From Luidia sarsii (taxonomy: Eukaryota > Echinodermata > Asteroidea > Paxillosida > Luidiidae), in contig OX465105.1 of the NCBI GenBank assembly GCA_949987565.1, positions 5,332,159 through 5,396,158 of the forward strand: a stretch of 64,000 nt of DNA. Reading direction: 5' to 3'. Below, piece after piece: positions 26,224 through 38,200 of this stretch. The notes below the pieces were generated by a model. That model saw nothing but the letters and a program-made list of their open reading frames with translations. It did no database searches and had not been told where the DNA came from. Positions within the stretch are counted from its first letter, which is position 1; each line of letters starts with the position of its first letter. Position numbers and translations under genes: made by a program.

Positions 26224-27892
26224 CGGTCGTAAGTCACACCTTTAGTGCCTAATCGCCACGTTGAGGTTCAAGCATCCCGTTGTAACGGTTGTGCAGTACA
26301 CGGGGGGTTGGGAATTGGCGATGGGAGAGGGTGCCGGAACAACTTAAAAGTGATGAACACCGTCGCCGTCTCAGCAATCTTATGAATAAATCCATAATTT
26401 ATTCATCAATTCTTTCAAGATATTGATTTTGGGTCTTCAGAGCATACACAATCCCCTCAGTATTACAAACATACACGCTTCCATTTGCACGACAGAATGA
26501 TTCAGAAAAAAATGGAAAGTGAACAAATCAGTGCATTAGGGCCAACCGGGGAACCTGGCAGGTTCGGGATCATTTGAAAATGTGGTGTTTTTTTTCCTCA
26601 TCGTTTTCAAGATGAGGCTTAGGTTGATTCAGATTGAGCCTGGTAGCTAGGTTGACGCATCAAATTTTAAGGCGATGGCCATGTTGGGTCATGGCCTACC
26701 GAACGACGCACCATGACCAAGAAGGGTGTGTTAACCGGCTGTTATAACTATCGTGTGTTTGAATATAGAGGGTCTGGGCCCCATGGTGGGCTCATAGGTC
26801 CTGCAGTATGTAGACAATCTTCACCAACCACATTATCAGTGACCGAATCGATCTTTGTGAAAAATTAAGGGAATTACTGCATGGCAATAGAGCCAAATGA
26901 ATGGTACGTAGGATGGACGGACTGATAGGGAATAGGGATGGATGGAGGGTGGTGGGATGGATCGATGGACTTGGATGGAATTTGAACTCGATACGAGATT
27001 TTGATTCAGCCAAATTTTCGTCAATAATTCACTAGGCCTATACCATGTCGTGAATTATTTAAAGTTTCCCCGTCGATTTTCCTTGCGCCTTTCCTTTGTT
27101 TATTTGAAAGGAAATAAATAAAATGAGAGATACATTATACTTAATACACGTATTTGGTTACCCACTCTAGTAGCCTATATAGGCCTATAGACATTGTCCC
27201 ACAACTCAGAGAAGTGGATCGATCAACGCAGATATCGGAACTACTTGCGCCCTTTGTGTCTCGGATAATGCATTATTTTGTGTGTTGGGGAAAACTGCAG
27301 CCGTATAATAGTTTCTAATATTATTTCTGCTCGTATACGGTGCATGCGTCGATCCGCATCGCAGGATAGATGCCCGTAACTTAGCCAGCCAATGAGCCGA
27401 ACCATCCGACTAAAAAACCCGTCATAACATCATCTATTCATGCACTCTCCCTGCACTTATATACTAACCCCAACAGATGCTCATGCAATCACCCTCCATC
27501 ACCCAAAAAATAATGAACAAAAAGAGAGCTTCCAGCATAAAAATCATGCATGGCGGGTCGTTAAACGATTCGCCTATACGCCGTAATTTTAAAGCGTATT
27601 AATATAAGACCCTTCATGCATTGTTTAACTGAGATACGGGTGTCGATGTAATTATGATTAGCTTTGCGCTCTCTTTATCTTGCGGCCTCCTTCAGTTCTC
27701 GTCCCGACACTCCCGCCCGGCCTTCGTGACTCGGACATCGTGCAATGAATCAGCCCGCATCCCTCGGCCTTGTGAACGGACTAATCGACTTGAAGACGTG
27801 GGCTGGGACTGAAACGTATTATGTACCTCCCTCTCAACGAACCCACTCTCGTGGGCCGATGAGTACCGCTTTTTATGTAATTATTATTATAC

Positions 27893-27912
27893 CAAGGAGG
27901 TATACCTCCTTG
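27893..27912. repeat. perfect 20-bp palindrome
   Basis: CAAGGAGGTATACCTCCTTG is its own reverse complement. It lies in non-repetitive intergenic DNA and could be a dimeric protein-binding site or chance. Confidence 0.5.
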
Positions 27913-28082
27913 ATTATGCTGCCCGACTGCGTTGCACTGGATGCGTGGTAGTCGTGACTGTGATCGTCCCACTCGTGGGACACCCGTTGGTTGGTGCGTC
28001 ATTCCGCGATGACTTGAATCAAACTCTTTTTGCGGGCTATCCTACGGGAGTTAATTGGATAGTGTTTATATATGTTATTGCG

Positions 28083-28114
28083 GCTGTTGTTGTTGTTGTT
28101 GTTGCTGTTGTTGC

Positions 28115-28160
<46 letters not shown>

Positions 28161-28195
28161 GCTGCTGCTGCTGTTGTTGTTGTTGTTGTTGTTGG
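28083..28195 (+). repeat. GTT/GCT trinucleotide microsatellite
   Basis: About 37 nearly uninterrupted TTG/CTG-type triplets. It gives poly-Cys, poly-Leu, poly-Val, poly-Asn and poly-Thr open frames on both strands, none of which looks like a gene. It lies about 0.8 kb upstream of NUP88. Confidence 0.9.
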
Positions 28196-28940
28196 GGTTG
28201 GGGTTTGTTTTGTTGCGGTTTTTTTTATTTGATTCATTTCTGTCTTCCACTTAATTCTTACTTGTCCTGTGATGTGAATACTGTACATGTATTCCGAAAA
28301 ATGAAATAAATATAACAATAAATCTAAAATAGATCTTTGAGTCCGAGTTGGTAGCAAATTGTCCCCCAGTTCGTATGATGAGATGGTCAATATGGTCAAA
28401 TCATGTCAAACGCGCAAACCTGCCAAGCACGAAATATCTTTGATGATATGCTTTCTATTTTCTATTTGATCGGATTTAAGTTTTGTTTTGTGTCGATCAT
28501 GCGTAGAGTTGAGTAATTTCACTTCTGCATAGACTGTGCATGCGCCCTCCATGCTAGGTCCATGGCACAGCATGTCGCACAGTATAAGCATGGAGGAATA
28601 AGGAGAGCCCTTCATGGTATTAGCTGTTCCTGATGTTGGCTGTAACCACATTTATAACCCATATGCTAGGCGTACTGTCTATATACTGTCTTCATTCCTG
28701 TTTTGAATTGAAAATGCCAAATATTTCTGATTTCCACGACAGACCGTGCGCCCGTGTTGATTACATTGCCCTTATTGGGAAGTAGATTCTTGTCGAATGG
28801 CGAGTTTCTCGGAAACAGACTCATTTGCATTTTTTTTTGGGGGGGGTTTCGATGAATCGAGAGCTTGTTGTTTCAGAGCGCACGAATGATCTCACCGACA
28901 CGGGTATATCTGACACCCCCTGGTATGATAATGGTTGAGT

Positions 28941-28953
28941 CCCCCCCCCCCCC
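28941..28953 (+). repeat. poly-C tract beside NUP88 start
   Basis: A run of about 13 C residues ends some 25 bases before the NUP88 start codon. It is a likely length-polymorphic or assembly-sensitive site in the 5' untranslated region or proximal promoter. Confidence 0.7.
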
Positions 28954-28976
28954 TTCCACCATTATCGATATTCAAG

Positions 28977-29231
28977 ATGGCTGCCCTGTATGAAGAAGAC
29001 GGGCTCGAACTATGGCGGAAAAGTTTGAATTCGCACCCAATTTTTGAGGGCTTGAGGCATCGGGACAAGGCTGATCCTCAACGAACGGACCCGGGGGAAC
29101 TGCTGGCCGTTAGGGACGGGCAGGTCTTCGCCTGGGATGGCGGGGAAAGTCGGCTTTTGACGATGAATCTAAAAGATCTGCTGGATCACAGCAAAGCAGA
29201 CGACGTCTCCTCAACACGCAACAAACTTCAG
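28977..29231 (+). CDS. NUP88: NUP88 exon 1
   Basis: Residues 1-85, starting [15 protein letters not shown]. The start ATG has context AAGATGG and no in-frame upstream ATG is open. [11 protein letters not shown] matches the vertebrate FLWDGEDSSFL propeller strand. It ends in phase 0 at CAG followed by the weak donor GTGTGG. ATCGAT lies eight bases upstream of the ATG. Confidence 0.93.
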
Positions 29232-32200
29232 GTGTGGACAGAAAGCTCAAGACTACTGACGTAGTGTAGTGTGTTACTGTTAGTGTTAGTGTACTGTTAC
29301 TGTAGTGTTACTGTTAGTGTTACTGTTACTCTAGTCTTAGAAAGATTCGTGCAAAAATGGCTTTCGATACCGAACAACCCTAGGTCCATGATCAAACTTC
29401 TCCAATTTATATTATTATTGTATTGATCATGATGGCTTAATAATATAATAATAAATATTGTGGGTGAATTTGGTCAACCAAATTGTGTCTACTTTGATTG
29501 AAATTTGCTTGGCACGAGCTGCTTGATGTTCCATTTCCTCTACAGCCATCTAGTGCCTATACTGCAATGTGTGGCCTAGGTGAGAAACGCTGACTTTTGA
29601 GGGAGTTTTGACGGCGATTTTCCCCCTTGTTGATTTTGGCAGAGGCTGCTGTGCACCAACACACCTCGCTTCCACGTGGAGCACATTGTGCTGAGCCCCA
29701 CCGGGCAGCAGGTCCTGCTATGGGGCACCCAGGGGGCCTCCGTCATGACCCTGCCCCGCCGCCACGGACAGTTTGCCCAGTTTGAGGGCGGCAAAGAGCA
29801 AATCAACTGCAGGTCAGCCAGAGAGGAATAGACAGTGGTTTTTTTTTTTTTTTTTTTTTTTAAATAAATGTTATACATTTTATTTTTATTTTATTTTAAA
29901 AATTCAAACTTTTGCAGCCCAAAGGCCAAATTACATTTGAATTTACAGAGTAAGATATTTAAAAACACACTTTAAAATCCTTACCTTCCTAAATCCTCAG
30001 AAATCCTCTGGGCTAAAGCAAAGGACTTCAGAGGATTGAGGCTGAATAGGTTATGAAGGTTCCAAGGATTTCAGAGGATTGAGGCTGAATAGGTTGTGAA
30101 GGTTCCAAGGATTTCAGAGGATTGAGGCTGAATAGGTTGTGAGGTTTGGAAGGATTTCTGAGGATTGAGGCTGAATGGGCAAACTACTGGAGAAGGATTT
30201 GGGAGGATTTAGGCTGCATGGGGTTCGACCGAAATGAGGATTTCAGAGGTATGATTCTCAAACTGCATTGGGGTCTGTAGTTATGCTTGGTTCCAAACCA
30301 CACATTTATAGTCTCATGGGCAAACTCACCCACGAGCTGCTGGCCATTCCCATTACCTGGCTATGAGGATTTCAGAGGATTGAGGCAGTGGGCACCACAG
30401 TTTTTGTGTACGGTGGCAAATTTCAGAGGATTTCAGAGGATTGAGGCTGGTAGCCCAAATTTCATACTCAAAATCAAAGGATTTCAAAGGATTCAGGTAG
30501 GTTCCTAGCAAAAAGGGTCTAGGACATTAGGGTTTTAATACTATTACTTTCAAACAAATACAGGAAACGACAAGGTGATATACAAAAATGTTGCAAACTG
30601 CTTACTGACTCTGCCTTTGAGAAAGGTCCTGCTAGGATTGAAACGTCAGGCCCACTAAATATTTAGAATAAAGGAAACATTATTATATAATTAAATATTA
30701 TATTAACCCTTTCCTTACAATGACAGCACGTAATGTACAGTATGCTAAGATGCTTCCTTACTGTTACTTGAGTTTGTTGCACAATATTCTATGGAGGATA
30801 ACTAATGTTAAGTGCGCCCTCAGTTGTTCATACTTATACAGTTGAAAAGCTCTTTCTATGGCCGTTTACAAAATGAAGGCTTAGGCTCGGGCTTAGGCTT
30901 CGGTCATATTTATCTTACTCGTTATAATATCACAGGCATCTAAAAACAAGCGCTTGGCCCAAATTTCTTGGTAAATACCCTGTACCTATCAAGCCAACAA
31001 ACCTTCAAATTCGGAAACAAACCACAACCTGGATTTTCCAGGTTTTGTCAGACGGAGACGAAGCCTAAGCCTTCTTCTCGTAAACGGTCTATGAGCTTTT
31101 CTATGGTGTAAAGGTGAATGGCTGTCACCATTGAAAAGTTCAGAGTAGTGAAGCCTGATGGTCTTTGATCTTTGAACACCTTGAACACTGTTCCTGTTCA
31201 TTTCAAATCTGTTTGATGATGGGTGGTGGTGTTGTGCGATTGTGCTATTCTATAGGACGGTGACTCTGGCGGAGAGGTTCTTCATGTCCAGCGGCACCAT
31301 ACGCCTGCTGCAGGCTGCCTGGTACCCTGGCAGCAGCTCGGACACTCACCTGCTGCTCCTCACCTCCGACAACACCATCAGGTAGCATCCCACTTCGTGC
31401 CCGGTGTTTTGCCCGCTTACCTGCTGAAATAGAATACAGGCAGCATGAGTCGCAGCTTACCCCTTTTGTTACCACAGGCGACTTTCGTCAACAGCGCGTA
31501 ACGTATTTTCCCTCACCATTAGCGACTTTAGACGACAAGCGCATTTTCGATGGCGCCCTCTGTTGTTCATACTTGTACAGTTGGAAAACTCTGTGTTTAG
31601 CTTTACAATGGTGTAAAGGTCAATGGGGGTCACCGTTGACATTTTCCGAGTAACGGCCGCGTAAACTTTTTCAAAGTTCGCCAACATTTTCCTCTGATTC
31701 CGTTGCCATGAACGATCTATTATACTTGACTACCGCGTGGCTTTCTTGCTTATACTGATTCTGAGAATGATTCCATGGATTCTGACGAGGTTTTGGAAGG
31801 GTAATCTTCAAAATCCTCGGGCTAACCAGTGAGCACGGTGTACTAATCATACATTGAGTTGATTAACACTACCCACCACTTGTTTCTAGCACATGACCTG
31901 AATCCTGCACAATCCTACAATCCTTCAGTTAAAAGCCCAAAACCTGACAGTCCCACAGTGTCTCCCTGGACCATTGGTACCTACTCCTTTTTGTGATAAT
32001 GTATATTTTTACTACCAAGTGCCCTCCATCAGATAGGGCCTTGTATCCTGTGTCCTACATTTTCCTCAAGTGACAAAAAACTCCACATGCCCTCAATCCT
32101 ACCGAATCATCCTCCATCACATTGGGCCTTGTAACCTGTATCCTGCATTTTCCTACAGTGACAAAATCTCCACATGTCCTCAATCCAACAGAATCATCCT

Positions 32201-35200
32201 CCATCACATTGGGCCTTGTAACCTGTATCCTGCATTTCCCTACAGTGACAAAAACTCCACATGCCCTCAATTTTGCAAATTCATACAGTACATCAACTAC
32301 CACATGCCCTCAATCCTACGCATTCCTACACTAGGACAATAGGATTCTGTAGGATTTGGGAAAGTTAATCTGGAACCATTTTCCTTCTGATTATAATTTG
32401 TTTTGGGTTGTTTTTTCCTTGCAGGATTTATGACACCACTTCTCCTCACAAGCCCATCCAATGCCACAGACTGGGTGAATACTCCACCAGCTACTCCCTG
32501 TCTGCCAACCGGTCCACCTTTGAGGTGGCCCTGGGGGACATTGCTGTGGCCTTTGCCTTTGCGCCTGCCACCCAAGAGCCCAGTCGGGGTAAGCCGTCGG
32601 TCATTTGGCGGGTAGATTGGGGCGAACTTGAGACCCGTCTATTACCACGGAGCCCTCAGTCACTGACCATGGATTTCAATGAGGTTTTTTTTTGCCCTTG
32701 CACGATGTGATAAATAATGAATGCTCAGTGCTTTGCCCGGTGCCTGATAAAAATATTTCAGGCAGCTCGGGCGGGCTTTGAACCCGCGACTCCGAATTCG
32801 GAGCGCCGCTGGTGATACATTGCCCTCTGGATCCGGGCACCACTATTGACTGAGTTTTAAACACAGACTCTTTTAAGCCTAGAACAAGCAATAGCATGAC
32901 AAAGATCTGTTTTGATGCAAGTTGTCGCATGAATTGCCAGAATAACGGCAACAATTGTGCTAGTATTATGGGATTTTTTCTGTGGATGATCGAGGGACGG
33001 TCGTCGGTCAGGCAGTGGAATTCCACCCACTATCTTCACTACATTCTGTACACTTGGTTGGGGCCGACCACCTCGAAGATTTGACCATCTGGAATGGAGG
33101 CTAGTCTGCGATCAGAGGCCGTCAGTACGGGGGCCATTTGGAGACACTGTACACACGCACGGTCGCGCTACGCTCCATTGACCCTTATTGATTTGGAAAT
33201 GGCACATTGATCAAAACCCCCCGTATGGCGGTCATCGGCACTGGAAATGGGCCCGCGTGAAGGGGTTAACCACGGTCGTCGGTCAGGCAGTGGAATTCCA
33301 CCCACAGTCTTCACCGCAATCTGTACGCTCGGTTGTGGCCGACCAACTCGAAGATTTGACTGCCTGGAGTGGAGGCTGGAGTCTGCGGTCAGGGATTGAC
33401 AGTACCGTACACGCACACACACACAAGTCCGTTATGCTCCATTGACGACGCACAATGGGCCTTTTTTCGAACGGATAATCTCTTGACAAAAGCCTCAACA
33501 AAGTCCCAATTGTGGTTGGTTTTACTCTCTTGTACCCATAGTATACCCTTATCGATTTATTTCACAGAAGTATATTGTTCCGATTGTTTTACCGAGATTT
33601 GAAAATGAAGTGAAGTGGTTAATGACCACCTTGCCTTTCCTTCTATTGCAGGATTGCCAGACAGCATGGCACCCATCCTCTACCCTGTCTATATTCTGAA
33701 AGGCAACGGCGATGTGTTCCTGCTGACCACCAGCTTGACAGACCTCAAGTAGGTGGAGCACTCACATATTCACCTTCAATTGATAAACATAAAGTTCCAA
33801 AACATTAGCAGTGACATTTTGGTCTTTTTTAGAAGGACCATTTTCAACGACAGACTGGCAAAGACAAAACAGAACCAAGTAGTCGCAACCTAAGCCCTTT
33901 TTTTAATGTACTGATGTTCTAATTCCTGATATACAGTATAGAGCCATTGGGTGTAGAGCCATTGGGTGTAGAGCCATTGGGTGTAGAGTCATTGGGTTTA
34001 GAGCCATTGGGTATAGAGCCATTGTGTATAGAGCCATTGGGTATAGAGCCATTGGGTATAGAGCCATTGTGTATAGAGCCATTGTGTATAGAGCCATTGG
34101 GTATAGAGCCATTGTGTGTAGAGCCATTGGGTATAGAGCCATTGTGTGTAGAGCCATTGGGTATAGAGCCATTGGGTATAGAGCCATTGGGTATATAGAC
34201 ATTGTGTATAGAGCCATTGGGTATAGAGCCATTGGGTATATAGCCATTGGGTGTAGAGCCATTGGGTATATAGACATTGTGTATAGAGCCATTGTGTATA
34301 GAGCCATTGGGTATAGAGCCATTGGGTATATAGACATTGTGTATAGAGCCATTGGGTATAGAGCCATTGGGTATAGAGCCATTGGGTGTAGAGCCATTGG
34401 GTTTACAGCCATTGGGTATAGAGCCATTGGGTATAGAGCCATTGTGTATAGAGCCATTGGGTATAGAGCTATTGTGTATAGAGCCATTGGGTATATAGAC
34501 ATTGTGTATAGAGCCATTGGGTATAGAGCCATTGGGTATAGAGACATTGTGTGTAGAGACATTGGATATAGAGACATTGGGTATAGAGCCATTGGGTGTA
34601 GTGCCATTGGGTATAGAGACATTGTGTATAGAGCCATTGGGTATAGAGCCATTGTGTATAGAGCCATTGGGTATAGAGCCATTGGGTGTAGAGCCATTGG
34701 GTGTAGTGCCATTGGGTATAGAGCCATTGGGTGTAGAGCCATTGGGTGTAGTGCCATTGGGTGTAGAGTCATTGGGTTTAGAGCCATTGGGTATAGAGCC
34801 ATTGTGTATAGAGCCATTGTGTATAGAGCCATTGGGTATAGAGCCATTGGGTATAGTGCCATTGAGTGTAGTGCCATTGGATATAGAGACATTGGATATA
34901 GAGACATTGGGTATAGAGCCATTGGGTGTAGTGCCATTGGGTGTAGAGTCATTGGGTTTAGAGCCATTGGGTATAGAGCCATTGTGTATAGAGCCATTGT
35001 GTATAGAGCCATTGGGTATAGAGCCATTGGGTATAGTGCCATTGAGTGTAGTGCCATTGGATATAGAGACATTGGGTATAGAGCCATTGGGTATAGAGCC
35101 ATTGTGTATAGAGACATTGTGTATAGAGCCATTGGGTATAGAGCCATTGTGTATAGAGCCATTGTGTATAGAGCCATTGGGTATAGAGCCATTGGGTATA

Positions 35201-38200
35201 GTGCCATTGAGTGTAGTGCCATTGGATATAGAGACATTGGGTATAGAGCCATTGGGTGTAGAGCCATTGGGTGTAGAGCCATTGGGTATAGAGCCATTGG
35301 GTGTAGTGCCATTGGATATAGAGACATTGGGTATATAGCCATTGGGTGTAGAGCCATTGGGTGTAGTGCCATTGGATATAGAGCCATTGGGTATAGAGCC
35401 ATTGGGTATAGTGCCATTGGGTATAGAGCCATTGGGTGTAGTGCCATTGGGTATAGAGACATTGGGTATAGAGACATTGTGTATAGAGCCATTGGGTATA
35501 GAGCCATTGGGTGTAGAGCCATTGTGTATAGAGCCATTGTGTATAGAGCCATTGGGTATAGAGCCATTGGGTATAGAGCCATTGGGTATAGAGCCATTGA
35601 GTGTTGTGCCATTGGATATAGAGCCATTGGGTATAGAGCCATTGGGTATAGAGCCATTGAGTGTAGTGCCATTGGATATAGAGACATTGGGTATAGAGCC
35701 ATTGGGTATAGAGCCATTGGGTGTAGAGCCATTGGGTATAGAGCCATTGGGTGTAGAGCCATTGGGTATAGAGCCATTGGGTGTAGAGCCATTGGGTATA
35801 GAGCCATTGGGTATAGAGCCATTGGGTATAGAGCCATTGGGTATAGAGCCATTGAGTGTAGTGCCATTGGATATAGAGACATTGGGTATAGAGACATTGG
35901 GTATAGAGCCATTGGGTATAGAGCCATTGGGTGTAGAGCCATTGGGTATAGAGCCATTGGGTGTAGAGCCATTGGGTATAGAGCCATTGGGTGTAGAGCC
36001 ATTGGGTATAGAGCCATTGAGTGTAGTGCCATTGGGTATAGAGCCATTGGGTGTAGAGCCATTGGGTATAGAGCCATTGGGTATATAGACATTGGGTATA
36101 GAGCCATTGGGTATAGAGCCATTGAGTATAGAGCCATTGGGTATAGAGCCATTGGGTATAGAGCCATTGGGTATAGAGCCATTGGGTATAGAGCCATTGG
36201 GTATAGAGACATTGGGTATAGAGCCATTGGGTGTAGTGCCATTGGGTATAGAGACATTGGGTATTGAGACATATAAATACTGAAGTAGGCCTACTGCACT
36301 GATGCTAAACGACTACCGTAATATATGGAAGCATTCAACTAAAATTTTCTACTAGAATGCTGCTTTAACAAGGGCATTTTTCTTCTGTTTTAAAAATATG
36401 TTTGTTGTGAAAGTTGATATGTTGCTTGTCGGTCCATGCATTTGCCCTCTTTGGTTATGGCGTCGCAGTCCCCTTGTCGGCACGCGATGAATGCGCACTC
36501 TAGTTTATTTATAGAGCTGTATGGGCCTTGGTTATCTCCGGCTTGTTCTGATGGCATTACACAGACCCACTCAGCATGGAAGCATGCTTACTTGGGTCAA
36601 CCCAGGTCTACCTAGGGCAGCTAAATTGAATGGACTTCAGGGAACTTTTGGAGAGCAAATCCAAAGGGCTCCAAGGTGAATTGCATTCGTGGTTCTTTTT
36701 ACTTGGACGTGCTCTAGATACATGCACACGCATGTGCGGGGCCCCCTAACCATGCACCCGCCTGCGGAAGACAACTACGGCCTGGATGCCTGCAGCCTCA
36801 TGTGCCTGCACACCAGCCCACTGGTGCTGGTGGTCGCCACCTCGGCTGGTATCCTGCACCACTGCATCGTGCTGAGTGGAAGTGAGGAGGAGGACGAGGA
36901 CAATGATGACAGCGGCGACATCCACGTGAGACGGTTTTTCTCCCCCCCCCCATTTGGAATTACTGCCCTCGGACTGACGCCTGCTACACACATCTCAAAA
37001 GTTAAGAGGGCCTGATGTTTCAGTCCTAGCAGGACCTTTCTCAAAGGCCTTTGAGAAATGTCCTGCTAGGACAGAAACTTCAGGCCTAGCAGGACCTTTC
37101 TCAAAGACCTTTGAGAAAGGTCCTGCTAGGCCTGATGTTTCTGTCCTAGCAGGACCTTTCTCAAAGGCCTTTGAGAAAGGTCGTGCTAGGACCTCTAACT
37201 TTTGAGATTCGTGTATTGCGGGTCATTTTAGTCAGTGAGCAGTTTGCAACAGTTTTTTGGTATTTACGCCTGCTGCACACTACACTATCTGCCACAAACT
37301 GCCACACGCAGACTGTGATGTTGGCCCAGATCTTTTGCTCAAGAAAAAGAAAGTCTTTCTTTTTTGGCGCCTCCACTGGCTGGTGCCCCCACCCCGGCAA
37401 AGACTAGTTGACTATTAGGGAGGTCACCATCTAAGGGCTGGATAGCTCAGATGGAACAGCACTGGTACTGGTACTCACAAAAGAGTGGTGCTGTCACTTG
37501 GTGTCACCGCAAACCTGACAATTTGTCCTAACACAAAGCATAGCTTTGACAATGACAGCCAGTCTCACTACTGATAAGGGTGGATGGAGGTCGCATGGGA
37601 GCCACAATCACTCACAAAAGAGTGGTCCTACCACTTTGTGTCACCGCAAACCTGACAATTTGTCCGAACACCAAGCATAGCTTTGACAATGACACAGCCA
37701 GGTTCACTTCTGATAAGGGTGGATGGAGGTCGCATGGGAGTGTTAGTATAAGGAGATATGAGCACGCTTGTCTGACATCTACTCATGAAATCAGTATGAA
37801 ATTTATCTTGCAGTCTGTGACGTCTGCCTCCATGTCTGCCCTTGGTGGCATGCAGGCACAGTGCAATCCGTCCCTCTATGTCTACGAGAGCGTGGAGCTG
37901 TCCCTGACTGTGCTATCGGAGGGCTACCCAGAGGACAACACCTACCCTATACTGCTGCACAAAGGTGGGTGGTGGGACCCCGCCAAATCCGTACCATCTC
38001 TCTGCCCGCTGCACAAGCGCATTTTCTGTCATCTCACTCTGTGCGATCCCTGAGCTGCCGTAGCCAGGTTTACAACATTACACCGATCCAGTAGGCCCCT
38101 TGACAAATTGACCAATCACAATGCGCAATTTAAGGTCCGACAAATTGCCGCCATTTTGTCCGACAAATTGCCGCCATTTTGTCCGACAAATTGCCACCAT

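Larger units (their letters stand above)
25364..28976. promoter_or_regulatory. shared upstream region between divergent CUX and NUP88
   Basis: About 3.6 kb separate the two start codons. It contains no supported ORF. It is largely free of the TACATG repeats that fill the DNA to the left. ATCGAT, the classical Cut/CUX core, occurs at 25368, 26847, 26961, 27218 and 28964. Other contents are a TATA-like sequence at 26216, a perfect 20-bp palindrome at 27893, a GTT trinucleotide run at 28083 and a poly-C tract just before the NUP88 start. The AT-rich part at 25520-25740 has several ATTAAT, ATCAAT and TAATTA type homeodomain motifs. Promoter positions were not determined. Confidence 0.6.

Noticed and set aside
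28055..28254. Poly-Cys, poly-Leu and poly-Val frames
   Set aside because: They are translations of a GTT/GCT microsatellite.
33903..36272. Open frames of 747 and 789 codons on both strands (MALYP/YRAIG repeats)
   Set aside because: They arise because the 15-bp satellite unit is a multiple of three and lacks stops; they lie inside NUP88 intron 5 and have no non-repeat sequence.
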